From Hyphomicrobium sp. (GTDB lineage: Bacteria > Pseudomonadota > Alphaproteobacteria > Rhizobiales > Hyphomicrobiaceae): DNA of 64,000 nt. Below the pieces are notes generated by a model. The model made no database searches and was not told where the DNA came from. It saw only the letters and a program-made list of their open reading frames with translations. Shown here in pieces: positions 41,487 through 49,874 of the stretch. The stretch is taken from contig JAEUME010000013.1 of the NCBI GenBank assembly GCA_016793445.1, positions 42,401-106,400 of the forward strand, read 5' to 3'. Position 1 is the stretch's first letter. Each line of letters begins with the position of its first letter. Position numbers and translations under genes: made by a program.

Positions 41487-41801
41487 TCAGGCGCCAGTGA
41501 TATTCGTGATGCGCACGGTTGAAAGGTCCTGGCGGTGGCCCTTCTTGCGGCGGGAATTCTTGCGGCGGCGCTTTTTGAAAGCGATGAGCTTGGGCCCGCG
41601 CGTCTGCTCGACGAGTTCGGCGGTGACCTTCGCGCCCGAGACGACCGGTGTGCCAACCTTGACGTCCGCGCCCGAACCGACGAGGAGAACCTCGCTGAAC
41701 TCGATCGTGGCGCCTGCGTCGCCGGAGATCCGCTCGATGGTGACGATGTCGTCTTTGGCGACGCGGTACTGCTTTCCGCCTGTCTTAATGACAGCGTACA
41801 T
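41487..41801 (-). CDS. rplU: Ribosomal protein bL21
   Basis: 104 residues: MYAVIKTGGKQYRVAKDDIVTIERISGDAG, GTPVVSGAKVTAELVEQTRGPKLIAFKKRRRKNSRRKKGHRQ. First gene of the rplU-rpmA unit. It follows a structured leader. Confidence 0.98.
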   Translation of the reverse strand: MYAVIKTGGKQYRVAKDDIVTIERISGDAGATIEFSEVLLVGSGADVKVGTPVVSGAKVTAELVEQTRGPKLIAFKKRRRKNSRRKKGHRQDLSTVRITNITGA

Positions 41802-41820
41802 GGAGTTCTATCCTTTCTTT

Positions 41821-41859
41821 GTCCGCGCCCTGTGGCGCCACTCCTAAAAAAGAGCGGAC
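41821..41859 (-). promoter_or_regulatory. Structured leader of rplU
   Basis: Six-base arms GTCCGC (41821-41826) and GCGGAC (41854-41859) enclose a self-complementary GTGGCGCCAC (41832-41841), about 20 bases before the rplU start on its strand. A separate small hairpin GCTGAA/TTCAGC lies at 41872-41885. The placement suggests autoregulation by a ribosomal protein, unproven. Confidence 0.4.
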
Positions 41860-41885
41860 TTTCAATGAGTTGCTGAATTTTCAGC

Positions 41886-42219
41886 AAAAGCCTCGGGCAG
41901 CGCATTAAGCGCGATTGGCGGGACGCCATCGCGTTGGAGGCATCTTTTGTCGCGTTTTAAGCCTGCTGTCAATTCCATCCAAATCGTGACGCGGCTGATT
42001 GATTCACGTCAAAGCGCATCATTGGCGGTCAGTTATTAATTGCCACTGTTCCAACCGCCGTTCCAAGAAGCCACCCGATCGCCGGACGTGGGGGTTTTAG
42101 AGGGGCGGTGGTTGGACAATTTAGCCCCTGTGGTTTTCCCCGGCTGGCTCGCTTCTCCAATCGCACAATCTCCCTGCTGACGTCGCACTTCGGTCTTGGA
42201 AAGGGCTGAAGCGCTCCAT
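41886..42219. other. Gene-free divergent promoter region
   Basis: Some 330 bases between the rplU leader and the Ntn hydrolase gene. AT-richer stretches occur near 42000-42050, suited to promoters. No gene or clear regulatory motif is visible. Confidence 0.4.
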
Positions 42220-43347
42220 ATGTCACGTCAAGGAAAGGGCGATGACGGAAAGATGTTTAACCAACTCAAGAGCGGCGCGATCGGAGTGGGTGGCCATAAA
42301 CTTGCGGGCCATAAAGATGGGCGCGGCGACGTATCGCCGGACCGTGACGGCAAGCTACTGCCGGCAATTCCGGTCATAGAAACAGGACGGGATTTTCCGC
42401 TTGTCACGCTGACGCGCTTTCGGGCCCGCGCCAATAACCTGTTCGATCTGGCAACGCGGCGCTATCCGGCTCGCGCGCTTTCGATGCTGGACAAAGTCAC
42501 CCGCGCCTGGTTGGTTCGCAACCGCGATCCGCACCTTCACGAGATCGACGAGATCGCTCGAGCGCTGGGCCGGCCCGGGGCTTACTTCTTCTCCATCAAT
42601 TACGAATGGGGCTGCACCTGCCGTGTGGCGCCAAGCCAGGACGGCTCGTCCGCACGTCTCATTCGTGTGCTTGACTGGCTGACACCGGGCTTGGGCCGCA
42701 ATCTGGTGGGGGCTCGTGTTACGGGCGCACCGGCAGGACCTTTCGCGGTTCTCACCTGGCCCGGCTATTCGGGGGTGCTCCAGGTGATGGCGCCGCAACG
42801 CTTCTCAGCTGCCCTCAACCAAGCCCCGATGCGAAAATCATCGGGGCTGTATTATTTCGATTGGGCGTCCGGTCGCCGCCGCGTTTGGGGTATGCCGCAC
42901 GGCACGCCGGCCCACTTGCTGCGCGATGTGAGCGAGCACGCCGAAACGTTCGCGCGCGCCAAGCATATGCTCTGTCACACGCCGGTCTCGACGCCAGGGA
43001 TCTTCTCTCTGGCAGGCCTTCAGCCAAACGAGCTTGCGGTTATCGAGCGCACAGAGACCGACTTCCGTATCCGGGAGGGCGCTCAAGTTGCCGCCAATCA
43101 CTGGGAGGCTGCGGGCTGGTATGGACATGCGCGCGGGATCGATAGTCCGGGCCGGGCGCGTATGATGGCGGGCGTTACGCCGGAGTTCGACGCTGGCTTC
43201 GGCTGGCTCGCGCCGCCGGTTCTCAATGCGCGCACCCGTGTTGCCATGGTGGCGGACGCCAAGTCCGGGCGTATGCTCGCGCGAGGCTACGAGCATTGCC
43301 GGCCTGCGACCGAAACACTCGATCTTTCCTGGCGCATATCCAACTGA
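42220..43347 (+). CDS. NAAA/acid ceramidase-like Ntn hydrolase
   Basis: About 375 residues. The segment INYEWGCTCRVAP places a Cys after a small loop as the likely N-terminal nucleophile exposed by self-cleavage, followed by RLIRVLDWLTPGLGRNLVGARVTGAPAGPFAVLTWPGYSGVLQVMAPQRFSAALNQAPM, the pattern of choloylglycine hydrolase/acid ceramidase-like amidases (linear C-N bonds). Substrate unknown; N-acyl lipids are plausible. Start uncertain between ATG 42220 and 42253. Last chromosomal gene before the integrated element. Confidence 0.72.
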   Translation: MSRQGKGDDGKMFNQLKSGAIGVGGHKLAGHKDGRGDVSPDRDGKLLPAIPVIETGRDFPLVTLTRFRARANNLFDLATRRYPARALSMLDKVTRAWLVRNRDPHLHEIDEIARALGRPGAYFFSINYEWGCTCRVAPSQDGSSARLIRVLDWLTPGLGRNLVGARVTGAPAGPFAVLTWPGYSGVLQVMAPQRFSAALNQAPMRKSSGLYYFDWASGRRRVWGMPHGTPAHLLRDVSEHAETFARAKHMLCHTPVSTPGIFSLAGLQPNELAVIERTETDFRIREGAQVAANHWEAAGWYGHARGIDSPGRARMMAGVTPEFDAGFGWLAPPVLNARTRVAMVADAKSGRMLARGYEHCRPATETLDLSWRISN

Positions 43348-43441
43348 TCGCGGACGCGCGCAATGTCGCCACGTTGCGCTTGCGCAGCCCGTTCTGAGAA
43401 GCTACAAGCCGGGTCCTGCCTTGAGGGCACCCACGGCACCA

Positions 43442-43531
43442 GGAGAGGTGGCAGAGTGGTCGATCGCGCCGCACTCGAAATGCGGAGTACTCGCAAGGGT
43501 ACCGGGGGTTCGAATCCCTCCCTCTCCGCCA
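43442..43531 (+). tRNA. tRNA-Ser (CGA)
   Basis: 90-nt type II tRNA: acceptor GGAGAGG with CCTCTCC, anticodon loop CTCGAAA (CGA, reads TCG), long variable arm around TACTCGCAAGGGTA, T-loop TTCGAAT, encoded CCA at 43529-43531. It is the probable integration target of the element to the right. Confidence 0.97.
43508..43531 (+). other. Probable left attachment site (tRNA-Ser 3' end)
   Basis: A tyrosine integrase gene begins 213 bases beyond the tRNA 3' end, pointing away from it, the usual layout of tRNA-targeted islands. The core would be the T arm to CCA. No second copy of this sequence is seen in the window, so the exact core cannot be fixed. Confidence 0.45.
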
Positions 43532-43555
43532 AAACACCCCTGAACGTCTGATCAC

Positions 43556-43601
43556 ATAGCAACGCACCGCGGCACCTGTTAGCGCCGTAGTGCGTTGCTA
43601 T
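43556..43601 (+). terminator. Hairpin after tRNA-Ser
   Basis: Perfect 12-bp arms ATAGCAACGCAC (43556-43567) and GTGCGTTGCTAT (43590-43601) with a further CGGC/GCCG pairing inside. A short T-rich tail follows. It probably ends the tRNA transcript; whether it belongs to host or element is unclear. Confidence 0.6.
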
Positions 43602-43681
43602 TGCTTGTAAAAATTCAGCGTTGCTGTCGTGTTTTGAGTGCATCCCATCCCTTGACGAAACCTCCAAGCGTGCCCACTTGT

Positions 43682-43702
43682 GTGGGGTAAAACGTGGGGT
43701 AA
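43682..43702 (+). repeat. Direct repeat, possible integrase arm sites
   Basis: GTGGGGTAA occurs twice with 12-base spacing, at 43682-43690 and 43694-43702, between the tRNA and the integrase gene. Paired short repeats here are typical of arm-type binding sites of tyrosine integrases. Confidence 0.5.
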
Positions 43703-43744
43703 TTTCGCAAGCTCCCTACCGCTTGGACGCGAAGGATATGGCGC

Positions 43745-44923
43745 ATGCGACAGGTGCGCGGGCTCAATCGCCTGACCGCCTTGGAGGTCAAGGCTGCAAA
43801 GAAGACGGGATGGTACGGCGATGGCGGCGGCCTCTATCTGGAGGTTGACGATCATGGCCGCAGATGGGTCCTGCGCTTGACCATCGGTGGCAGGCGTCGC
43901 GATCTCGGTCTCGGTCCTCTTCACAAAGTCACCCTCCCCTTGGCCCGCGAGCGTGCGGCCGAATACAGGTCCATGGCTTATCAGGGGATCGATCCGGTTT
44001 CGACGAAGCGCGAGCGCCGGCAAGTGCCCTCCGTGCCCACATTCGAGCACGCTGCCAATGAAGTGCATCGCACACGGGCTCAGGGTTGGAGCAACGGCAA
44101 GCATGTCGACCAGTGGATCAACACCCTGCGAGATCATGCCTTCCCTGTGATCGGCGCCAAGCCTGTCAACGTGATCGGCACGCCAGAGGTGCTCAAGGTT
44201 CTGACACCTATCTGGCTTACCAAGCCAGAAACGGCACGTCGTGTGCGGCAGCGCCTGAAGACCGTGCTCGAATGGGCGCGCGCAGCCGGTCACCGGTCGG
44301 GAGAGAACCCTGTCGATCTCATCGGCGATGCGCTGCCCAAAGCCAGTGCCACCAGAATCGAGCACCACGCCGCTTTGCCTTTTGCCGAGGTGCCAAAGTT
44401 TATTGACGCCCTCCGCAATGGTGAAGCCGAGCAGGTGACCAAGCTCGCCTTCGAACTCCTGATCCTCACGGCTTCCCGCACTATCGAGATCCGCCGCGCT
44501 CGGTGGGAAGAGATCGACTGGCAGAACAAGCTCTGGACGCGGCCCGCCGAGGGCATGAAGGCGCGGCGCGAGCACGTCGTGCCGCTTTCGCCCCGTGCGC
44601 TCGCAATCCTCAAAGAAGCGAAGAAACTCACCAGCAACGCATCCCATGGCCTGATCTTCTGCGAAGGGAGCCGTCCGTTGTCCGAAAACCGGTTCCTCAA
44701 TGCCCGCGATGCTCTCGGCTACAGTGACCGCTGCACGCCGCATGGCTTCCGCTCCAGCTTTCGCGACTGGGCAGCCGAGACCACCCAGTTCTCATCTGAA
44801 GTCGTCGAGATGGCGTTGGCCCACACCATCAAGAGCAAAGCTGAAGCCGCCTACCGCCGTGGCGACCTGCTCGCCAAGCGCACGACCCTGATGGACGCGT
44901 GGTCGGAATATCTCCAGGGCTAG
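43745..44923 (+). CDS. int: Tyrosine recombinase (P4-type integrase)
   Basis: 392 residues. N-terminal DUF4102 arm-binding domain (LTALEVKAAKKTGWYGDGGGLYLEVDDHGRRWVLRLTIGGRRRDLGLG), core-binding domain, then the catalytic domain with Arg in LILTASRTIEIRRARW, H-x-x-R in TPHGFRSSFRDWAA, and the terminal Tyr in HTIKSKAEAAYRRGDLLAKR. It integrates and excises the element at tRNA-Ser. GAAGGA lies upstream of the ATG. Full length and apparently intact. Confidence 0.95.
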   Translation: MRQVRGLNRLTALEVKAAKKTGWYGDGGGLYLEVDDHGRRWVLRLTIGGRRRDLGLGPLHKVTLPLARERAAEYRSMAYQGIDPVSTKRERRQVPSVPTFEHAANEVHRTRAQGWSNGKHVDQWINTLRDHAFPVIGAKPVNVIGTPEVLKVLTPIWLTKPETARRVRQRLKTVLEWARAAGHRSGENPVDLIGDALPKASATRIEHHAALPFAEVPKFIDALRNGEAEQVTKLAFELLILTASRTIEIRRARWEEIDWQNKLWTRPAEGMKARREHVVPLSPRALAILKEAKKLTSNASHGLIFCEGSRPLSENRFLNARDALGYSDRCTPHGFRSSFRDWAAETTQFSSEVVEMALAHTIKSKAEAAYRRGDLLAKRTTLMDAWSEYLQG

Positions 44924-44932
44924 AAATAGGAC

Positions 44933-45057
44933 GCCATATGTGGCGTGCAATTTGAGCTACAACGCCGTATATGGCACTTCGTCCAGGCTTTCCTTGCTGG
45001 TTTCAATTTAAGATGCTATATTTGGCTTGTTAAGCGCATAAATGCGCCAGATACGGC
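44933..45057. promoter_or_regulatory. Four phased palindromic operators before hipBA
   Basis: Four 12-bp imperfect palindromes of form GCCNNATNNGGC: GCCATATGTGGC (44933), GCCGTATATGGC (44964), GCTATATTTGGC (45015), GCCAGATACGGC (45046). Start-to-start steps are 31, 51 and 31 bases, close to 3, 5 and 3 helical turns. The last ends 7 bases before the hipB ATG. Best read as HipB binding sites for autorepression, as E. coli hipBA also has four. Confidence 0.75.
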
Positions 45058-45064
45058 ATCTAAC

Positions 45065-45391
45065 ATGACAACAAGCAAGGCGAAGACAGCCCTTCCCATG
45101 CGCGTGAAACGCGCTATCGAAAAGCTCGGTGCCGACATCTCCGTCGCGCGCCGCCGGCGCGGCATCACGAGTGCGCTGCTGGCCGAACGCGCCTTCATCT
45201 CTCCGCGCACCCTCGTGCGCGCTGAAAAGGGTGACCCCAGTGTGTCCATGGCCGCCTATGGCTCCATCCTCTTCGCCCTCGATCTGACCGACCGGCTCGC
45301 CAGCCTTGCCGACCCGGCCCAAGACGCCGTCGGTGTGGCCCTTGAAGAAGAGCGGCTCCCGAAACGCATACGAATGCCGCGCGGGAGCTGA
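45065..45391 (+). CDS. hipB: HipB-like XRE antitoxin
   Basis: 108 residues with a helix-turn-helix of the XRE class (KLGADISVARRRRGITSALLAERAFISPRTLVRAEKGDPSVSMAAYGSILFAL), about residues 20-72. It should bind the operators upstream and neutralise HipA. The start ATG at 45065 fits; the frame is open further upstream through the operator region but those codons are not conserved in style. Stop is 3 bases before hipA. Confidence 0.85.
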   Translation: MTTSKAKTALPMRVKRAIEKLGADISVARRRRGITSALLAERAFISPRTLVRAEKGDPSVSMAAYGSILFALDLTDRLASLADPAQDAVGVALEEERLPKRIRMPRGS

Positions 45392-45394
45392 GCC

Positions 45395-46729
45395 ATGGAA
45401 CGGGAACTTCACGCGTACATGGATATCGATCGCGCCCCCGTGCTCGTAGGGCGGCTGTGGGCGCGGGAACGCACGGGACGTGAATCTTCGTCCTTTACCT
45501 ACGATCCTGCATGGATCAAACGGCGCGGCGCCTTCGCTCTGGCGCCAAGCCTGCCACTGGTGCCCGGTCCCTTTCATGCCGCCCAGGGTCTGCATCCGGC
45601 TTTCAGCGATTCCGCTCCAGATGCCTGGGGCCGCAAACTGATGCTGCGTCAGGAGCGGGCCCGTGCCCGCATCGCCAAGACCCAACCCCGAACCCTCTTC
45701 GACATCGATTTCCTCGCCGGTGTCGACGACACCACGCGCCTTGGCGCGCTGCGCTTCAAGGACGCGACAGGCGAGGACTTCATCGCCAATACCGGACGGC
45801 CGGTGCCGCCGCTCATTGATCTGCCGAAGCTCTTGTCTGCGACAGGGCGCATCGAGCGCGACCGCGAAACCGATGACGATCTGCTTCTGGTGCTGGCTCC
45901 CGGCACCTCACTCGGTGGTGCACGGCCAAAAGCGACCGTGCGCGACGGCAATGGCCAGCTGATGGTCGCCAAGTTTCCAAAGAAAGATGACGATTGGCCG
46001 GTGACACTTTGGGAAGCGGTGCTGCTGAAGCTGGCAGGTGCTGCCGGGATAACCGTACCGGAGTGGCGGCTCGACATCATTGCCAAGAAGCCAGTCCTGC
46101 TTCTGCGCCGTTTCGATCGCGGTGACGCAGGCAGCCGCATTCCCTTCATGTCGGCCATGACGGCTCTCGATGCTTCCGACCACGGCGAACAACGCAGCTA
46201 TCTCGAAATTCTCGACGTCCTGCGCCAGCAGGGCTCACGGCCCGAAGCCGATGCCAAAGAGCTCTGGCGCCGCATCGTCTTCAATATCCTTGTCTCCAAC
46301 ACAGACGACCACTTGCGCAACCACGCCTTCCTCAAAGAGGCGCAAGGCTGGCATCTCTCACCGGCCTACGACATGAACCCATGTCCGGTCGATGTACGGC
46401 CGCGTGTGCATGCGCTCGCCATCGATGAAACCGACCCCACCTCATCGATCGAAACCGCACTTGCCATGGCGATCCGTTTCGGATTGTCCGCGAAGGAGGC
46501 CGGCACCATCGCGGCTGAGGTTGGGGCCGCCGTGGCCGATTGGCGTGCCGCAGCCAAGTCGTTCAAGCTGACATCAGCGCAAATCGACCGCATGGCCTCG
46601 GCCTTCGAGCACGACGACGCAAAAACTGTTCTTCCAAAGGCAGCTTCGGTTGTGGCCAAGAAGCCCGCGAAAGGTTCGAAAGCGGCGGCGCCATCCTCCA
46701 AGCCGGGCAAGTCAGCCAAAAAGCGCTGA
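45395..46729 (+). CDS. hipA: HipA family kinase toxin
   Basis: 444 residues. N-terminal couple domain with FHAAQGLHPAFSDSAPDAWGRKLM, then the kinase: Gly-rich LAPGTSLGGARPKA, nucleotide Lys in VAKFPKK, FDRGDAGSRIPFMSAMTAL, the catalytic loop SNTDDHLRNHAFL (Asp304/Asp305), and the metal site AYDMNP (Asp326). A Lys/Ala-rich tail of about 35 residues is unusual. HipA-type toxins phosphorylate translation factors such as GltX. Coupled to hipB; both intact. Confidence 0.92.
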   Translation: MERELHAYMDIDRAPVLVGRLWARERTGRESSSFTYDPAWIKRRGAFALAPSLPLVPGPFHAAQGLHPAFSDSAPDAWGRKLMLRQERARARIAKTQPRTLFDIDFLAGVDDTTRLGALRFKDATGEDFIANTGRPVPPLIDLPKLLSATGRIERDRETDDDLLLVLAPGTSLGGARPKATVRDGNGQLMVAKFPKKDDDWPVTLWEAVLLKLAGAAGITVPEWRLDIIAKKPVLLLRRFDRGDAGSRIPFMSAMTALDASDHGEQRSYLEILDVLRQQGSRPEADAKELWRRIVFNILVSNTDDHLRNHAFLKEAQGWHLSPAYDMNPCPVDVRPRVHALAIDETDPTSSIETALAMAIRFGLSAKEAGTIAAEVGAAVADWRAAAKSFKLTSAQIDRMASAFEHDDAKTVLPKAASVVAKKPAKGSKAAAPSSKPGKSAKKR

Positions 46730-46830
46730 ACAACGCAGCCCGTTGGTGAAAAACTCTACGCGACTTAGTTTACATCTGGGCGTGACCGTGAGATGACCGT
46801 CTCCGGAAGCGCTCAGTTTTGCGAGGTCAA

Positions 46831-47499
46831 ATGGGCAGATCCGGAAAACGCCAAGCCCCCTCACCGGGCAGTACAACAGCCAAACCCACGATTCGGATTG
46901 TCGCGCCTAAGCGGCATGCGGAGACGAGTGGAAGCAAACGCATGACGACGGTGGCCTCTCAGCCAGAAGCGCTCGATAAAGAGCGCCTGCGAACCTTCCT
47001 TGCCAAATCTCCGCAAACCGCACCAAGACGGGATGCCGACCGGCCAACGTTTCTGAACGATGCGAAGGCTGCGTTCGAACGTGCTGCCGATGCTGATGGG
47101 CTCAACACACAGCAGCGCATGGCGGCACTTCGCGAGCTAATGCAGGTTTACGAAGCGAGCACGGTCTCGACGATTTCGTTCCCGAGTAAGGCGCCCCAGT
47201 TGTGGGTGAACCGTGATCCTGCGCTGAAGGAAAGTCCGGCCATATTCACCCGTCGCGTCTATGGGCCGTGGATTGGCATGGGGCTCACACGGCCGCAGCT
47301 GCGTGCGCTCGATGATGCGCTCTACCACGCGCTTTCCGTCTGGGAACACCGGCACCCCGAAGATGCGGTGACGGAGCTGCCAACATTGGCCCAAGTCATC
47401 GACAGCAAGATTGCCCGGTTGGCCGATGAGTTCTCGCCCGACGAACTGCGCAAGCTCGGTGCGACGCTGCAGACGCGGCTCCGGCGCAAGAAAAACTAG
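46831..47499 (+). CDS. Unrecognised island protein
   Basis: 222 residues from ATG 46831 (a second ATG at 46942 gives 185). The first 40 residues are basic and low-complexity; the rest is mostly helical (DAKAAFERAADADGLNTQQRMAALRELMQVYEAS; VYGPWIGMGLTRPQLRALDDALYHALSVWEHRHPED). No domain recognised. Gap to hipA is about 100 bases. Possibly a DNA-associated or partner protein of the neighbouring regulator. Confidence 0.6.
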   Translation: MGRSGKRQAPSPGSTTAKPTIRIVAPKRHAETSGSKRMTTVASQPEALDKERLRTFLAKSPQTAPRRDADRPTFLNDAKAAFERAADADGLNTQQRMAALRELMQVYEASTVSTISFPSKAPQLWVNRDPALKESPAIFTRRVYGPWIGMGLTRPQLRALDDALYHALSVWEHRHPEDAVTELPTLAQVIDSKIARLADEFSPDELRKLGATLQTRLRRKKN

Positions 47500-47628
47500 A
47501 CTAGACAATTTTATCACTGCGCGTTATGACAATGACACCGGCCAGAACAGCCGGACGTCTCGCGTGACCTCTCGACAAACCCCGATACATGCAGCTGACG
47601 CCCCTCCCCCGGGCGCAAAGGAGCCCCC

Positions 47629-47877
47629 ATGCTTGAATCAAACATGAGCAGCATGATCCTCGCGGATCTCAAAATCCTGACCAAGAAGGAGCTAAGGGAA
47701 ATCGTCCCCTACACGCCCCAGCACATCCATAGACTCGAAAAGGCCGGCAAGTTTCCAAGGAGACTGCAGCTCGGTGCCAACAGGGTGGGCTGGAAGCTCT
47801 CCGACATCCAGGCCTGGATCGACGGCAGGACATCACCGGCCGTCAACTACCTGGAAGACGACGAGATCCCCTATTGA
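47629..47877 (+). CDS. AlpA-like excisionase/regulator
   Basis: 82 residues with the AlpA/MerR-type winged helix: KKELREIVPYTPQHIHRLEKAGKFPRRLQLGANRVGWKLSDIQAWIDGRT. Such proteins act as excision factors or integrase activators in P4-like elements. AAAGGAG lies 6 bases upstream of the ATG. Probably controls excision of this island. Confidence 0.88.
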   Translation: MLESNMSSMILADLKILTKKELREIVPYTPQHIHRLEKAGKFPRRLQLGANRVGWKLSDIQAWIDGRTSPAVNYLEDDEIPY

Positions 47878-47947
47878 AGCTGCCCGCCTCCGAGTTCCTC
47901 GGGGGCGGGTTCGCAGTCTGCGGGGATGTCGACGGACTACAATTCCC

Positions 47948-47961
47948 CAAACCTGCATTTG
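47948..47961. promoter_or_regulatory. Partition-type palindrome, copy 1
   Basis: CAAACCTGCATTTG, one mismatch from the CAAATNNNNATTTG pattern found near parA, located 68 bases past the AlpA-like gene. It is also embedded in a 7-bp inverted repeat CCCAAAC/GTTTGGG. Confidence 0.45.
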
Positions 47962-48035
47962 GGTGTTTGGGCACGCGCGTGGGGGAGAGCGAGATGAGGG
48001 GTTGTGTCACGATCGCCTTGTGCACAATCACAAAA

Positions 48036-48113
48036 GTGAGAAAGTGGGCGGAGCCGGAGTCGCGTCAGGGACTTCCGCGAGTCGCATCGATTCGAAAAGT
48101 GAGAAATTGGGCG
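48036..48113 (+). repeat. Iterons upstream of repA
   Basis: Two copies of the 15-bp iteron GTGAGANANTGGGCG in plus orientation: 48036-48050 and 48099-48113, 63 bases apart. A degenerate GTGAGATGCCCGC follows at 48121, next to the repA start, where a Rep repressor would act. Confidence 0.85.
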
Positions 48114-48136
48114 ATGAATTGTGAGATGCCCGCAAT

Positions 48137-49090
48137 GTGAACTCACCTATTGACTGTCTCACCTTTGATCGGCACGTTGAATTCGTGCGTAAGCCGACGA
48201 ATGACACGCAGCTAAGCCCCTACGATGAGCCAGAGGTCACCACACGATCCGCAGGCCCCCTGCTCGCAACCGACATCAAGGTGACAGGCGAGCCGCTCGA
48301 CCCGACCCACATGGGCCGCATCATCAAACCCCGCGAGCTGGTCGATATCATCGAGCTGACGCCCCTCAATCGTAGCGAGACCATCCTCTACAACCAGCTC
48401 CTTGCCCACGCTTGGAACAACATCCGCACGACGCCCGTCCATAAAGTGCTGAAAGCCAGCCTGCGCGGCACGCACGAGAGTAACGACCGGCTGCACGATG
48501 CCTTCGACCGGCTCATGGGCGCCTGGGCCAAGATTCGCGCCCGCGATCCTCAGACAGGTGAGATGGCAACGTTCCGGGTTCACTTGTTGGGCACCAACAA
48601 GGAAGAGGACAAGGACGACGGCTATTTCTACTACACCTTCCCGCCTGATCTGTTGGCGGTTATCAGCCAGAGTAAGGCTTGGGCCACCATCAAGTCCCAC
48701 ATCATGTACGCGCTCCGCTCAAAATATTCGATCCGCCTCTACGAGATGGTCGAGCGCCGCATAGGTCTCACCAAGCAGTACGAGCAGTTCACCATCGAGG
48801 AATTCCGCGCCCTGCTGGGCGTGCCGGAAGGCAAGCTCGATCGCTATGCCGACTTCAACAAGCATTGCCTCAAACCCGCCCTCGATGAGGTCAATCATCT
48901 GACCGACTTCGTGGTCGAGGTGATGGCCATCAAGAAGGGCCGTGCCGTCGAGAAGCTCCAGCTCTCCTGGTTCAAGAAGTCGCCGGCCGAGATGCGCGCC
49001 GCCTTCGACGAGCGCGAGAAGAGCCGTGTCGGCCGCCAGGTGCGCTGGCGCGGCAGCGTTGACGTCATTCGCTTCGAAGACGAGCCGTGA
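48137..49090 (+). CDS. repA: Plasmid replication initiator, Rep_3 type
   Basis: 317 residues with two winged-helix domains as in Rep_3 initiators: VDIIELTPLNRSETILYNQLLAHAWNN ... IKSHIMYALRSKYSIRLYEMVERRIG (WH1) and FTIEEFRALLGVPEGKLDRYADFNKHCLKPALDEVNHLTDFVVEV (WH2). It would bind the iterons on both sides of the gene to start replication. GTG start at 48137 is the most upstream and has GAGATG-like sequence before it. Intact. Confidence 0.9.
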   Translation: MNSPIDCLTFDRHVEFVRKPTNDTQLSPYDEPEVTTRSAGPLLATDIKVTGEPLDPTHMGRIIKPRELVDIIELTPLNRSETILYNQLLAHAWNNIRTTPVHKVLKASLRGTHESNDRLHDAFDRLMGAWAKIRARDPQTGEMATFRVHLLGTNKEEDKDDGYFYYTFPPDLLAVISQSKAWATIKSHIMYALRSKYSIRLYEMVERRIGLTKQYEQFTIEEFRALLGVPEGKLDRYADFNKHCLKPALDEVNHLTDFVVEVMAIKKGRAVEKLQLSWFKKSPAEMRAAFDEREKSRVGRQVRWRGSVDVIRFEDEP

Positions 49091-49108
49091 CGCCTATCCA
49101 TAACGCGA

Positions 49109-49249
49109 CGCCCAATCTCTCACTTTTGGTTTTCAAAGCGGCAGCTGACGCCCATTTCCTCACCGCACACCGCCCAATGTCTCACTTAAGGCGCCCATTC
49201 TCTCACCCGACTCCGCCCAATCTCTCACCTATCCCGCCCATATTCTCAC
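49109..49249 (-). repeat. Iteron array downstream of repA (oriV candidate)
   Basis: Six copies of the iteron in minus orientation (CGCCCANTNTCTCAC) at 49109, 49149, 49171, 49192, 49214 and 49235. The last four are spaced 21-22 bases, exactly two helical turns. An AT-richer stretch follows (about 49250-49330), where unwinding would be expected. Confidence 0.88.
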
Positions 49250-49781
49250 TTTTCGCTCAGTAACTATCGGAAATAGCGCGCAGATTCCGCCTCTGAATTT
49301 GAATCTTGAATCCTTGAATAAAGAGAATGGGTGAAAACCGGCAGCAGGACCTATGGACAAGCGCGAAAAGTGAACCGACTTCGCAAGAGCAAGCGCTTCG
49401 CTCACGCTCAGCGATAGATGGCGTGGCCGCAGTCGCGGCCACAGAACATGACTCCCCTCACCCTGCGCTCGCGCAAGCGCTCGCTACGCCGCACCTAGAA
49501 GAAGTGGAATCCGCTCCGCGGATAAGCATATTGAGTTTCACTAGAAGCACGACCACCCATCAAACAAGCGCTTGCACACACAGTAAGACCGCAAAGGGGC
49601 TTGGCGGGAGAGAGCGAGTAGCACCTCCACGGCCCAAGGCGCCCTCACCTCGGCTCTAGATAGGCCGGCTTTCGAACAGAAATGGTCGCAGAACGCGATG
49701 AAGGATCGATGATGCCGCCTACTGCCGGTGGAAATCACGACGCATCACGGAGCATTTATGTGGCTTGTTCCATTGACGCAG

Positions 49782-49813
49782 AAAGGTGAGAAAACGGGCG
49801 GTTTCTCACCTTT
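49782..49813. promoter_or_regulatory. Iteron-containing 12-bp palindrome
   Basis: Perfect inverted repeat AAAGGTGAGAAA / TTTCTCACCTTT (49782-49793, 49802-49813) with spacer ACGGGCGG. The left arm plus spacer forms a ninth iteron (49786-49800). In iteron plasmids a Rep dimer binds such inverted half-iterons. Confidence 0.6.
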
Positions 49814-49874
49814 TCTCATCTGTGATGTCGAGCTCGCCCGCTTGAACGTCTCGACACATAAACAGATATCTACC

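Noticed and set aside
49327..49659. A 110-codon frame in the origin region
   Set aside because: No ribosome site, low-complexity Ser/Thr/Ala sequence, lies between iterons and par sites.
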